A stretch of DNA of 64,000 nucleotides from Lunularia cruciata (Eukaryota > Streptophyta > Marchantiopsida > Lunulariales > Lunulariaceae), in assembly GCA_948567375.1 (NCBI GenBank), contig OX419757.1, forward strand, positions 61,132,001 through 61,196,000. The letters run 5' to 3'. A program made the position numbers and the translations under genes. How positions within the stretch are numbered: position 1 is the first letter of the stretch; each line of letters opens with the position of its first letter. Under the pieces are notes generated by a model that saw only the letters and a list, made by a program, of their open reading frames with translations, ran no database searches and was not told where the DNA came from. This document shows, piece by piece, positions 22,879 to 33,405 of the stretch.

Positions 22879-25800
22879 TTAATTGCCCCACACCTTCTCC
22901 ACTATGAAAGGTCCAAAGTACTTAGGCAAAAACTTCTTTTGCACTCTCTTGAATCGAATGGAATCAAACAACATTACCCAATCACCTTCTTTGAAAGGCT
23001 CCAATTTCTTCTTGTCTTGCCTCTTATCATAGCTCTCCTTTTGTTTCCTTTGGGCTTGCTCCACTCGAACCATAGCAACTGCTCTTGCCTCTTCCAACTC
23101 CATGAGTTGATCCTTCCTTGACTTCTCTGCATCACCTCCTTGTGCTTTCTTCAATCTCCTATGAATGCTTTGGAAGGTAGGAAGATCAAAGTGAATAGGT
23201 AAGGTAGACTCAATACCATACACCAGTTGAAATGGAGAATATCCAGTGGAAGTTTTCATGGTTGTCCTATACTCCCACAAAACTGCATGAATCCTCTTGT
23301 CCCAATGATGTTTAGCCCCCTCCATTTCTGCATCTTTGGCCAACATCATGCACAAGGTCTGATTGGTTCTCTCTGCCAAGCCATTGGAATTTGGCTTATA
23401 GGATGTAGTTACTCTATGTGTGATAGAGAAATGTCGTAGCATGGCTGTAGTAATGCTTTCTGTAAACTCTCCTCCTCTATCAGAAACCAACTCCAAAGGG
23501 CATCCAAACCTAGTGATAATGCGTTCATAAAGAAATCTACCCACTTCATCTTCATTCTTGTCCCTCAATGGTCTAGCCTCAACCCACTTGGTAAGGTAAT
23601 CAGTAACTACCACAATGTACCGATTGTTCCTTGGGGTTCTATTGAGAGGACCTACAAAATCAATTCCCCACTTCTCAAAAGGTCCTAGCAATGGAATTGA
23701 TCTAAGTGGTGGAGTGGATGTAGACTTTCTAGCAAAAGCTTGACAAACATGACAAGTTTTGCAATAATCAAGACAATCCTTGAAAATCCCTCTCCAATGG
23801 TAACCTGCATCTAGAATCTTGAAAGCAGTCACCTTTCCTGCAAAGTGTCCTCCACATACTAAACCTTCATGAAACTCCTTTATGAGTAGGATAGACTCTT
23901 CCTTACCCACTGCTCTTTGAAGTAGACCATCTGCTCCTTGGTGAAAAAGAATATCCTCCACCATTGTGTAAGGTCTAGATCTTGCTGCAAGGGCCTTCCT
24001 CTCCCTAGCATGCATCCCTTCTGGATAGTTACCTTTTGTCACAAAATCCACAATCTCCTTGTACTCCATTGGAACCTCTTGAGTGACTGAGATTGTCATG
24101 AGCTCCTCATCCGGGAAGGAATCATCCACTGGCTCATCTCCATCATGATCATAGGCTCTAGATAATAAATCAGCATTTGCATGTTTCTTTCCTGGCCTAT
24201 CTTCAATGGTGTAGTCATACTCAGACAAGAGTATCATCCACCTTGCTAGTCTCCCTTCAACATTAGGCTTGTTGAAGATGTACTTCAAAGCCTTGTGATC
24301 CGTGACAATGGCGGCTTTCCCTCCAATCAAGTAGTGTCTAAACTTCTTGAGACCAAAGATCACTGCCAACCCTTCTCTCTCCGTGACAGAGTAGTTCTTC
24401 TCTGCTGAAACCATCTGCCTACTAGCATAAGCTATTGGATGATCATGCCCATCTTGGTCTAATTGACTAAGAGTGCATCCTATAGCTACATTAGAAGCAT
24501 CAGTGTAGAGGATGAAAGGTTTACTCCAATCAGGTTTAGCAAGAATTGGAGCTACAACAAGGGATTGCTTGAGCTCCTCAAAAGCTTTGAGAGCCTCCTT
24601 GTCTTCCAAAATCACCATGTAATCTACACCCTTCTTCATGTAGATGGTCAATGCATAAGCCTTGTTGGAAAATGAGAAGATGAACCTCCTATAGTACCCA
24701 ACCATCCCCAAGAATTGGCGTAACTTTGTCAAGCTTGAAGGGAATGGAAGGTCTGAGATTTTCCTCACCTTCTCAAGATCAACTGCTATTCCATCCTTGG
24801 AGATGATATGCGCCAAAAGTAGACCTTCTTCACATCCAAAAATGCACTTCTCTGGGTTGAGTGATGCATTTGCCTCATCCAAGCGTTGCAAGACTTTGAT
24901 TAGGTGCTCAAAGTGCTCCTCCTTGCTCCCATAGACACAAAAGTCATCAATAAAATCTCTCACAAATTTCCCAATGAAAGGTTCAAATACCTTGTTCATG
25001 AACCGTTGGAATGTGGCTGGAGCATTGCAAAGCCCAAAAGGCATGACCTTGAAAGCGTAAGTTCCCCAAGGTGTGGTGAATGTGGTGAGTTGTTGATGCT
25101 CTGGTGCAATCTTGATTTGGTTATATCCACTATAACCATCTCCAAAACTGTACCTCTCATGACCTGCAACCTCCTCCAAGATCTCATCAATGAATGGCAA
25201 TGGGTAGTAGTCCTTCTTGGTAACAACATTGAGCTTCTTGTAATCCACACATACCCGAAGCTTGCCATTCTTTTTCTTCACAATGACAATTGGAGACACC
25301 CATTCTGAATTCTCCACCTCAAAGATAAATCCAGCCTCCTTGAGCTTATCAATCTCCTCCTTCACAACCAAAGATATTGGTGGGCTAATGCGACGTTGCT
25401 TTTGGCGGATTGGTCTTGCATGTGACTCCACCTCTATCTTGTGCTCCTCCAAGGTGACTTCCTTCAAATCCTTGTAACTAAAAGCAAACACATGGATGAA
25501 CTTGCGGAAAATCTCCTCAAATCTCACCTTCTCCTCCTTGGTAACATTTGGGCCATACTTGAGGGTAGATAACCTTCTCTCTACCTCCTCAAGTGTCAAT
25601 GGTGATTTATCTAGGTCCTTCAAAACCTCTGGCTTAGGTGCAAAATCCATAGCACACAAAGGATACACATCTGAATCAGATTCAGATTCATCCTCCTCCG
25701 TGGAAGTCTCCTCTTCCATGCTTGTGTCCACACCTGAAGCTCCTTCTTCAGAATCTGATTCCCAATAATCAGAAGATGGTGTACCTAAATGTGAAGTGTT

Positions 25801-27633
25801 GGTGGTGTTAGTCACAGGAACAGTGACTCTATGGTTTGATGGCCCAATCCTCAAGTACCCTTTGTGCCATCGATTAGTTGTGCGTGCTGCTCTCAACCAT
25901 GGCCTCCCAAGAAGTAAGTCATAGCTTGAATCCTTCAAGACTTGGAAAGTCATGAGATTTTGAACTCCCATAACTGAAACTACCACCTTATCCATCACCC
26001 CTACTGGTCGAACTTGTTGCTTGTTTGCCATGCTCACCACAAATGTTGAAGGTCTTGAGGGTATCATACCCAACTTCTTCATCAACCTTTCTGACATGGC
26101 ATTCACTGCTGATCCTCCATCAACCAATGCATCCTTGATGTTGTGACCATTCACTCTCACATCAATCTTGGAGGCATATTCACAAGCTTCCCATGGTGCT
26201 AGCTTGGCATCCACCACCCCCATTGATACTGGAACTTTTGCCTTCTTCTTCTTCTTGCTCCTTGTAGAACTCAAACCACCTCTAAGCTCCTTTCTCAAGG
26301 TAGGGTTCAAAGCAATTAATTGGCCCACTGTGATGTTAGCCTTGTGACTACCAACATCCTCCAACACATTGTAGTTCCATTGTTGCTTTGAGATCAAGAA
26401 GTCCTCCATCCCCAACTTCTTCCTTGAAATCTTTGTTGTTGATGGTGTTGAGGTGCGAGTGCTCCTAGTAGACATAGGAGTATCCTTGCTTGAAGTAAAT
26501 CCTTGAGAAGAGTGAACATCCTCTGCAAAATGAGCTCTCTTCTTCTCTTGTGCCAAAAGCTCCAAATTAAGACCCTTGGAGTTTGAGCACTCTCCCTTCT
26601 CATACTTTCTCTCAACCACATCTATGGATGCTATCCCCTTACCTTTGTTGGGATTAGGAGCCACTTGGGTTTCACTACCTCCCTCTTTCCCTCTATTGGC
26701 TCCCTCATAACCCCTTCCTCCATGGTAAGTGGAATTTGGGCAATTCCTTTGGATATGGCCTCTTCCTCCACAACCAAAACAATTTCTATCATTGAAATTG
26801 TTGGCTGGTTGGCCTCCTCTATATGGATAGTTTCCATAACTCCTAGGCCCTCTCCCTACATTCTGATCCACCTCTCTCTTCTCCCATAGTTGCACCACAT
26901 TGATCTTGAGATCCGCAAGTTGTTCTGTGATGGTTTGGAGTGGATCTTTTGGTGGAGGTGCAAGAACTGGAGCAACTACTACTTGTGGTGCAACCCTTGT
27001 CACCAAAGTATCAGAAGTTCCACCATACTTGTAGCCTTGAGGAGGATGCACAACCTCCTTCACCACCAAATCACTCTCATCCCCTTCCAAACTCTCCTCC
27101 ATACGAATTGCGATCTTGATAGCTTCAACCTTGGAAGAAGGTTTCTCATATCTCACCTTGCTTCTAATTTGTGGTCTCAATCCTCCCACAAAATTCTTGG
27201 TGAGCATGGCCCCTATGCCAATCATTGTAGTCTCCACATCATCCCCACCCTTCCTCAACACTATGCGAAATCTGGACTCCAACTTTTCCACTCTTTCCAC
27301 ATAGACCCTCACTTTCTCTCCATCTCCTTGCTTGAGAAATGTAACCTCACTCATCAATCTCTCATAACTCTCATCAAGAAGAAAGTTCTCAATGAGTGCT
27401 GAAGTCAAAGTCTCCCAAGACTCCTCTTCCCCCTCTCTCCTCTCTCTCTTTTGGTATTCTGACTCATACCATGTAAGTACTGCATCCTCAAAGAAATCTG
27501 GTAATAATGAGGCCCACTCATTCTTCCTCCTCTCATTGTTTCCTATGCAAGCTCTCTTGAAGTATCTCACAAAGGCCTCCACATCTTCTCCATCCTTGCC
27601 AAAGAAAACCGGAAGTTTCCCCATTTGTCTCAC
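22879..27633 (-). CDS. Family B gag-pol polyprotein (1,584 aa)
   Basis: One open frame read right to left. Gag core at residues 10-180, zinc knuckle CFGCGGRGHIQRNC at 285-298, and aspartic protease at about 495-590 with the variant active site VDGGSAVN (Asp505) and LLLGRPWLRA. RT spans about 755-960 (LPFIDEIL, PFGLCNAPATFQRFMN, catalytic FIDDFCVYG with Asp896/897). RNase H spans about 1040-1160 (YTDASNVAIG, VTDHKAL, HANADLLSR). The integrase zinc finger is H1255, H1263, C1294, C1297, and its core is D1325, D1385, E1421 (35 residues between the last two). After the stop, 24 more codons remain open and look integrase-like, so the end may be slightly truncated. An alternative downstream ATG is possible, but the start at 27633 precedes the gag core closely. 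No chromodomain is seen. Confidence 0.93.
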   Translation of the reverse strand: MRQMGKLPVFFGKDGEDVEAFVRYFKRACIGNNERRKNEWASLLPDFFEDAVLTWYESEYQKRERREGEEESWETLTSALIENFLLDESYERLMSEVTFLKQGDGEKVRVYVERVEKLESRFRIVLRKGGDDVETTMIGIGAMLTKNFVGGLRPQIRSKVRYEKPSSKVEAIKIAIRMEESLEGDESDLVVKEVVHPPQGYKYGGTSDTLVTRVAPQVVVAPVLAPPPKDPLQTITEQLADLKINVVQLWEKREVDQNVGRGPRSYGNYPYRGGQPANNFNDRNCFGCGGRGHIQRNCPNSTYHGGRGYEGANRGKEGGSETQVAPNPNKGKGIASIDVVERKYEKGECSNSKGLNLELLAQEKKRAHFAEDVHSSQGFTSSKDTPMSTRSTRTSTPSTTKISRKKLGMEDFLISKQQWNYNVLEDVGSHKANITVGQLIALNPTLRKELRGGLSSTRSKKKKKAKVPVSMGVVDAKLAPWEACEYASKIDVRVNGHNIKDALVDGGSAVNAMSERLMKKLGMIPSRPSTFVVSMANKQQVRPVGVMDKVVVSVMGVQNLMTFQVLKDSSYDLLLGRPWLRAARTTNRWHKGYLRIGPSNHRVTVPVTNTTNTSHLGTPSSDYWESDSEEGASGVDTSMEEETSTEEDESESDSDVYPLCAMDFAPKPEVLKDLDKSPLTLEEVERRLSTLKYGPNVTKEEKVRFEEIFRKFIHVFAFSYKDLKEVTLEEHKIEVESHARPIRQKQRRISPPISLVVKEEIDKLKEAGFIFEVENSEWVSPIVIVKKKNGKLRVCVDYKKLNVVTKKDYYPLPFIDEILEEVAGHERYSFGDGYSGYNQIKIAPEHQQLTTFTTPWGTYAFKVMPFGLCNAPATFQRFMNKVFEPFIGKFVRDFIDDFCVYGSKEEHFEHLIKVLQRLDEANASLNPEKCIFGCEEGLLLAHIISKDGIAVDLEKVRKISDLPFPSSLTKLRQFLGMVGYYRRFIFSFSNKAYALTIYMKKGVDYMVILEDKEALKAFEELKQSLVVAPILAKPDWSKPFILYTDASNVAIGCTLSQLDQDGHDHPIAYASRQMVSAEKNYSVTEREGLAVIFGLKKFRHYLIGGKAAIVTDHKALKYIFNKPNVEGRLARWMILLSEYDYTIEDRPGKKHANADLLSRAYDHDGDEPVDDSFPDEELMTISVTQEVPMEYKEIVDFVTKGNYPEGMHARERKALAARSRPYTMVEDILFHQGADGLLQRAVGKEESILLIKEFHEGLVCGGHFAGKVTAFKILDAGYHWRGIFKDCLDYCKTCHVCQAFARKSTSTPPLRSIPLLGPFEKWGIDFVGPLNRTPRNNRYIVVVTDYLTKWVEARPLRDKNEDEVGRFLYERIITRFGCPLELVSDRGGEFTESITTAMLRHFSITHRVTTSYKPNSNGLAERTNQTLCMMLAKDAEMEGAKHHWDKRIHAVLWEYRTTMKTSTGYSPFQLVYGIESTLPIHFDLPTFQSIHRRLKKAQGGDAEKSRKDQLMELEEARAVAMVRVEQAQRKQKESYDKRQDKKKLEPFKEGDWVMLFDSIRFKRVQKKFLPKYFGPFIVEKVWGN

Positions 27634-27854
27634 TATCTTTCTTTTGTCTCAATTTTTTTTTCTCTTTTCTTTTCTCTCACTCTATTACTAATAGAGTATA
27701 TACATGACTAACACCATCTGAGAATAATCCACTCTAGGGAACACAACAGGTTCAGGTTGCTCCAAGATTTCTATAGCAACATCAAATCCTAGAGTGCATA
27801 TTAATCTAACTCTCATGGATAGTTTATCCATAAGTTGAAAGATTATCTCCATCA

Positions 27855-28352
27855 CTAATCTTGAGAACTAGCTGATGAAGGTGGTAGTATTTCTGTAGCT
27901 GTACTAAGACTCTCTCCAAGATCCTTCACCAAAGTTTCCAAAAGTGCTTTTATTCCACTACACTCATGTCCTTTTGGAAGTCCTTCAACTCCACAAACCT
28001 CACACAACTCCTTGGTCTTAGATCTTCTCCCTCCCAATCTTGGTGAAGAAGGTCCAACATGCAAACCCAAGTCAAGTAAGCCTCTCCTTTCCCTCAATCT
28101 CTTGCTCTCAAAGGTCAATGGGCATGAACTTGCCTTATGTCCCTTCTCTCCACATAGAAAGCACTTAGACTCACTCTTTCCTCCAAGTGGTGTAGGTTTT
28201 TGGATCCTCTCAACACTCTCTTCAAATTCTATTGTAAACTCTCTTTTCCTCAAATCCACCCCTACAATCACCTCAAACCCTTGGGGAACCTTGCATAATC
28301 TCAATTTCCACTCTTGATGACCCTCCATGTTCCCCAAGATGAATCGAAACAC
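27855..28352 (-). CDS. Leader ORF of B1 with CCHC zinc knuckle
   Basis: An open stretch between the 5' LTR and gag, separate from gag-pol. It has one clear knuckle, CFLCGEKGHKASSC (CX2CX4HX4C), and a second Cys/His cluster CEVCGVEGLPKGHEC. The first ATG in this stretch is at about 28328. Upstream codons continue in frame past a TGA at about 28353-28355 to ATG near 28391, so the frame was probably longer. Its layout recalls plant proteins with a folded domain followed by a CCHC knuckle. A nucleic-acid binding role is plausible. I do not recognise a named family. Confidence 0.55.
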   Translation of the reverse strand: MFRFILGNMEGHQEWKLRLCKVPQGFEVIVGVDLRKREFTIEFEESVERIQKPTPLGGKSESKCFLCGEKGHKASSCPLTFESKRLRERRGLLDLGLHVGPSSPRLGGRRSKTKELCEVCGVEGLPKGHECSGIKALLETLVKDLGESLSTATEILPPSSASSQD

Positions 28353-28987
28353 TCAAACATGCTTTTTGTTGATCTCAAACTTCTCATGCATGAGATCTCC
28401 ACTCTGCAGAATTGACCCTTCCTCACAATGTCACTCAAATCTCCCAACCAATATGTCACAGTCCTCTGAAATTTTCCCTACTTGATCACAACTCCAAGGC
28501 GTCCCTCCCTGCAAAATTTCAGATCTTTTCATTGAGCCATTTGGCCAATAGAAAGGTGTCTAACCTTTCTATTCAGCACCCATATTTCAGATTTGGTCTG
28601 AAAACCACCCCCCTCACTTCAAAAACTCATAACGCCCTGTGCAAAAACGATATCTCTCTAATGTTTGTGGCAGCAGGTAGGATACAATGCACTGAAGTTT
28701 CTTGGAAATTTTCAGGACAATTCACCGAAAATTGAAGAAATGGCAGACTCTGTACAATTTTCCAGAGAGCATGCAATTGCGGGAGCACTTTACCCTATCA
28801 ACTTTCAAAAATTCTAGCCCAGTGCGCATAGAAGCTCTCTCAATAATTTCAAGTGTGCTAACTGAAAGATAACCCAAGCTATCATGTGTGGAAATCTCAA
28901 GTCCAGATCTCAAACTTGAGATTTTGCCCAAAATCACCTTAATCCCCAAAATCTGCAATCCACCTCCCACAATCTCTCCAATTCCTC

Positions 28988-29158
28988 TCATGTGTACAAG
29001 ATGTACAAAATCACCTCAAAGACATCATAATGAACTACAGGGTATACAAATGGATCTTGGTTCTCTAACATAAGTTCAGCCCTCTCCTCTCCTAATGTTC
29101 TCTCCAAGTGAGCTCTCATAGCCTCCTTCAGCCTAATGTAGAATTGGACGCGGAACAT
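28988..29158 (-). CDS. Small leader ORF of B1 (56 aa)
   Basis: It starts with ATG about 20 nt past the primer site (MFRVQFYIRLKEAM) and ends ILYILYT before a stop. The same start and most residues recur in the B fragment at 49768-49921 (MFHVQFYIR, VHYDIYEVILYMW), where one stop interrupts it. It could be a first exon joined to the CCHC ORF by splicing, or just conserved leader. The product is unknown. Confidence 0.45.
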   Translation of the reverse strand: MFRVQFYIRLKEAMRAHLERTLGEERAELMLENQDPFVYPVVHYDVFEVILYILYT

Positions 29159-29176
29159 TATCTTGCCTTCTAGAGA

Positions 29177-29195
29177 GGTCCCAGCAACGGAACCA
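29177..29195 (-). other. Primer binding site region of B1
   Basis: On the minus strand TGGTTCCGTTGCTGGGACC follows the 5' LTR after four T. It has the TGG start of a primer site. It resembles the family A tRNA-Asp-type site but with several differences, so I do not assign the tRNA. The B fragment at 49728 keeps TGGTTCC and GGGACC at the same place. Confidence 0.7.
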
Positions 29196-29199
29196 AAAA

Positions 29200-29889
29200 T
29201 GTGAGCCGGCCTGTCTCTCACTCAGGATGAACCTCTGATGGCCATTATGGTAGCGCACCATGGACTAAGAAGGCAAGGAACCCCAACTCCATCATACTCC
29301 TCCAAGGCTAACACTCCAAGACTCAAGACATTGCTCACTAGAGAACTCAATGAGAGAGAGATAGTTGCAAATGAAAGGATGATGAGTACTTCCCCACCCC
29401 TTGTTTATATACTTGTGAAATAGTTACGTACCAAAGTTACTAATTACCGTAATAACTCAAGTTACTAGACTAAAAGTCAAGTAAAGTCAAAAAGTAGAAA
29501 GGACTATCCATTCACATGGGCATATTCCCCTAAGCATGTGGTCTTATCTTGATCCAACCACTAAGTCAAGGATTCCTTCACATGGGCTATCCTTGGAATA
29601 AAGAAGAATCCAAAAGAAAAAGGTTTGCGGGCCCAAGAGTTCTCAACTCTTTCCTCAAAGCCAAACACCTAGGAATAATGCCAAGTCAACACACTAAAAT
29701 CCAAAATAGTGGTGCTCATCTTTTCTACTTCCTCTAAAGTAAGGTCCACTCTATCTTAGCTATGACTAACTTTAGCTAACCATGACTAATATATAACCAT
29801 CCTTTATCTCTATAAATAATATCTCTTAAGTACTTGTAATACCAAGCTAAATATCACAATACCACACACATGTACAAATGGGTGTTACA
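29200..29889 (-). repeat. B1 5' LTR (right)
   Basis: Same ends and length as 22060-22749, with eight base differences counted by eye. It is followed by GATC and then the rest of the A1 3' LTR. Confidence 0.95.
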
Positions 29890-30694
29890 GATCAGAGTAG
29901 TAATAGTTTTGAGATTTGAAGAGGCAAATATGAAGAGGTGGTTTGTCATTTTGGATCTACAGGGAAAAGTTGTTGTAGAACGGTATAGTTGTTAGTAACT
30001 ATCATTTGCTTCACTATTTAAAGGTGGCATTTGCAGTCATATTGTTTAGTATTCATAATTTCTAAGAATAGATAAAGCAAATTGCTGATTTTAGTGCTCA
30101 TCACTTGAGCTTGATTCCAAGTATCAACAATGTGTGTGTGTTTGTGAGTGTGTGGAGAATTTCAAAATGAAAATTAGAGTGTGCTTGTTGGATGTTAGAT
30201 TCCGCAACCTTGATCTTCATTTTGTGTGTTTGATCTTGAGTGAAGTGCAATCGGAGTAATGCTTTGATAGATCTGAAAGGAATTGTAGTGTTGGTAGTAT
30301 TCTGCATTTGTGAGTGTAGTGTAATGTTGATGTGAAGCAATTTTGATTAAGGAAGTTGTGCCTTCAGTGGAGGGGTGGAACAACGACTTCAAGCAAAGTT
30401 GCTTTTCAGTGAAGTGCCATTTTGGGGAGAGACTAAATCATCACAATCAAGATTCTTTGGAAAGAATTGATGGAGTTGTGATTCAATGTGACAAACTATT
30501 ATGACAAGATTGCAAGTCAGTGCTTGTTACTCTCTTCTTAGTGTAGTTTCAACCTGAGAGATTAAAGAAGAACCCAAGAAGAACTGAGATCGTAACTTTT
30601 TGCTTTGTATTTGGAAATTTTTGACCAGTATCTCTACGGGAACAAACTTTACTTACTTGATTACCGTGAAAGTGATATTTGTCAAGTTGTCACA
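29890..30694 (+). repeat. 3' LTR of A1, right part
   Basis: It resumes the A1 LTR exactly where 22059 left it, after the GATC duplication, with the post-beta tail, a TATTTAAAG box at about 30014 and the conserved terminal block. It ends AGTTGTCACA at 30694, followed by the ACCGG duplication. Confidence 0.9.
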
Positions 30695-31260
30695 ACCGGT
30701 CTGCACTCGTAAGGTTCCAGGTGATCAATTTCAACCTTCTTCAATAGCACTATCTGGTTCATCCTCCAAGCTGCTTTTGTGGTCATCTCCTTCTCTTGTT
30801 CCTTTTTGCCATTTGAAAAGTTTAACTCTTTTTTCGATACCTTGTACCATCTAGCTCCTGCACATTGTAGGTTGCATTCTCATGCACCTTGGTGAGTACA
30901 AATGGACCATACCAACGACGAGAAAACTTCTTGAGTGCCAAGTGTTGCATGTCTAGTCTATTATCTAAAATCAACACCCAATCTCCTTCACGGATAAGCA
31001 TTGGTTGTAGTCGGTGAGTCTTATCAAAATACACCTTGCTCTTCAACCGCACCTCCTTCACCTTATCTCTTGCCACTTGTATCTTCTACGGTGTAAGATC
31101 AAAATGCTCAATCTTGCACAATATCAATTCCTTTGTAGACATGTTATCCTCCCATTGAACAGTCCTCCAACTTGCAAGATCCTCTTCCATGGTGTCATGT
31201 TGTGGTCTACATAACCCATAAAAAAGTGACTTATCATAATTTATCTCCACATTAGTGCAA
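30695..31260 (-). pseudogene. Family C integrase C-terminus
   Basis: Minus-strand coding remnant with LREGDWVLILDNR-like and FSRRWYGPFVLTKVHENATY blocks (31076-30822), the post-core part of a gypsy integrase. It continues upstream as TVQWEDNMSTKELIL near 31130-31170. The sequence differs clearly from families A and B. Stops interrupt it near 31090 and at the end. The upstream catalytic core lies at 33405-33850, across an insertion. Confidence 0.75.
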
Positions 31261-33405
31261 TAAGTTGTTTGCTAGATCCAACGGATGAGATGTTGCCATG
31301 TGAACAATCTATATACATGTATGTTATTGGCCATGTGGGTTACAATCTTATCATATTTGAGGGCTCTGATGAATAAAGATGAGGGCGAGTAGAGATACGG
31401 ATGTGTGTTTTAATCAAGGAGTCTTGAGGGGAAGGAGGACGTTAAGAGTAAGAGTTGTAGCAATGCATGAGTGGTAGAACATCAAAGGAAGCATTTGAGC
31501 ATGAGATGTCCCATGCTCCCGATCTGCCACTTTTGAATCCTTTTCTCAATAGGCCTTCAGATTTTGTATCGTGATGGCTTACGGGCCTGGTTGGTGGCAC
31601 GTTTCGAGGCGGTATTCATGGAGTCAATGATAGGAAACCCGGATCCTATCATCCTTCCGGTCCTTACTTATGAGCATGCCTGGGACTTAATAATATATGT
31701 ACTTCTATAGTTGGGGAATGCCTAAATTTTTGCTCATAAGCTTCAAGGTGGAGTTGTGGGGTCCGTTTGTCAAAAACTAAAAAGACTAAAGGACAAATGT
31801 GCAAGACATTGAGTCCCAATAGAGAAGGCTGGAGTTTTTTGATCATTAAGAGATTCAAGGAGGCTATTTGGGGAACAAAGGGTATGGTTAGATAGAAGAG
31901 CTGACATGCTATAACTTGAAGATAGAAATTATATGATTTGAGCTGATTCTGAGAGGGATATGATCAATTCAATTAAGGGGGATAAAATTCATACCTAGGA
32001 GCATAAAGTAGGAAATTGAGGGAGCTTCTTGAGATACTTTTACTATCTGGCTATGGGATTGAAGAAAAGACAAAGTTCTTACGGTACTAAGCACAAGAAA
32101 TATTAGTTTTGAATCAATCTCAAATCAGATCTGGTTGATTGAAGTTGAAGCTCTTGAGGCGTAAGGTGATGAAGAAGAGCTAGTGATCAGGTTTAGAGTT
32201 TTACTCACTCCCAAGTTGTGGCTTGAGATACCTTATGAAAATTTTTAGTCTTCTTTTTGGTTAATTTTTGCACCTTTTTGTGAATTCTTCCAATAGAAAA
32301 TTCAAGGTCTTGGATCAAGTATATTTGGGTTTGTAGAGCTCACAAGTTAGCCTAGCTCAGGAATTGATCCATATCTAGGGATTGGGATTGGATTAAGCCA
32401 TCAAACTTTACAAAGTATTAACCAAGATCATGACCAACTATTGTGGAAAATTTGGTTGGCTTCGGGCTCATAGAGAGTGAGATCTGATGCAACAAGTTTT
32501 ACTGAAAAGACTGTCATAAGCTTGGAGGAGCATTTCTTTCTTCAATCCTAATTGAATGTCAATTCTCTCACTTTTGTGACTATGATTGATAGTTCAGATT
32601 TCCAAAGTGTTTTGTGAGGATCAAGTGTACATCTGATTTAGAAATCAGGGGAAAGTTGGCAAGAACCAAGGGAAAAACCCTAAAAAGAGGATTTCAAAAT
32701 TAGGGTGAGAGTTACAAAAACCTGACCAGCTTTGAGAGCTTTTCAAAGGAGTTGTAGTGATTTGGTTGAAGTGTTTTTTATATCATTGGAAAGCTTATCT
32801 CATAGGCTGGAATCTTTCCATTGAATTCTAGAACACTTGAATCTAAGCTATACATAAATAATTATATTCATATGAGTTGTGCAGAGTTTTCCTCATCAAG
32901 AAGATATATGAAATCCCCACATGGAGTAGGAATTTGTTAAGATGTGAAGTACAGCTTGGGGGAGACTTGGAGTACAAGTTGAAATTAGCTTGATAATAGA
33001 GCTCAAAAGCTCTTTTCAAACAAAAAAGCATAGAGAGTTATTGCCGCATTCTTGTGATTGGATCTTCTTTGTGCTTGCATGCTTGTTTGTACGTCCAGTT
33101 GGTTTGGATTGGTGTGCGGGCGTTGCGCTTAGGTTCTTTCCTTCTAGGAGTGTTGTGTATTTCTCCATGGTAATGTTGGAAGTGATGACCAACAGACCAA
33201 GAGTGCATGTTGTGATGATAGGTTAGGTTGCTTGTCACTACCCTACCCGATAGCAAGAATACTAGTTACAAGAGTGGAGGGTTCTGGGTGTTAGGTAACA
33301 CGTGTGTTCAGACAAGAAGTTATAGGTTTACTATAGTCTCTAATCTACAATCTCCACAACTTGGCACCTTGTGTGTTCCCAGAGAGAGAAAATAAAAGTA
33401 CAATA
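31260..33405. other. Unidentified 2.1-kb insertion in family C integrase
   Basis: The integrase reading is broken here and resumes on the other side. The insert has no protein I recognise. All ORFs in it are short and lack motifs. Its AT-rich prose, with a long TTTTTCTTTT-type tract and an AATAAAAG near the right end, is compatible with a solo LTR of another family. I could not fix its ends or a target duplication: the candidate edges AGTGCAATAAG and AAAAGTACA are guesses. Confidence 0.45.

Larger units (their letters stand above)
22060..29889 (-). mobile_element. B1: near-intact family B Ty3/gypsy retrotransposon
   Basis: 7,830 bp on the minus strand, with two 690-bp LTRs (22060-22749 and 29200-29889), a primer site, a leader with small ORFs, a single 1,584-residue gag-pol frame and a polypurine tract. 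By eye the LTRs differ at 8 of 690 positions (about 1.2%), so this is the youngest datable insertion here. It is inserted in the A1 3' LTR with a GATC duplication. A stop about 24 codons before the next in-frame stop may trim the integrase tail; otherwise the coding region is open. Confidence 0.95.
12772..30694 (+). mobile_element. A1: family A Ty3/gypsy retrotransposon, short-LTR type, containing nested B1
   Basis: A full-length but decayed element: 5' LTR (12772-14775), primer site, gag, protease, RT/RNase H, integrase, polypurine tract (20928-20940) and 3' LTR (20941-22059 plus 29890-30694). Without B1 it is about 10.1 kb. It sits in family C sequence, between the C LTR and the end of C pol, bounded by perfect ACCGG repeats. 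The RT box FIDDFCVFG, the tRNA-Asp-like primer site and the lack of a visible chromodomain suggest the Athila/Tat side of plant gypsy elements. That lineage assignment is an inference. Confidence 0.92.

Noticed and set aside
28353-28355. GTG at 28352 as a start codon for the B1 leader ORF
   Set aside because: Plant nuclear genes rarely use GTG. The frame simply follows an in-frame TGA, and ATG at about 28328 or an upstream extension is more likely.
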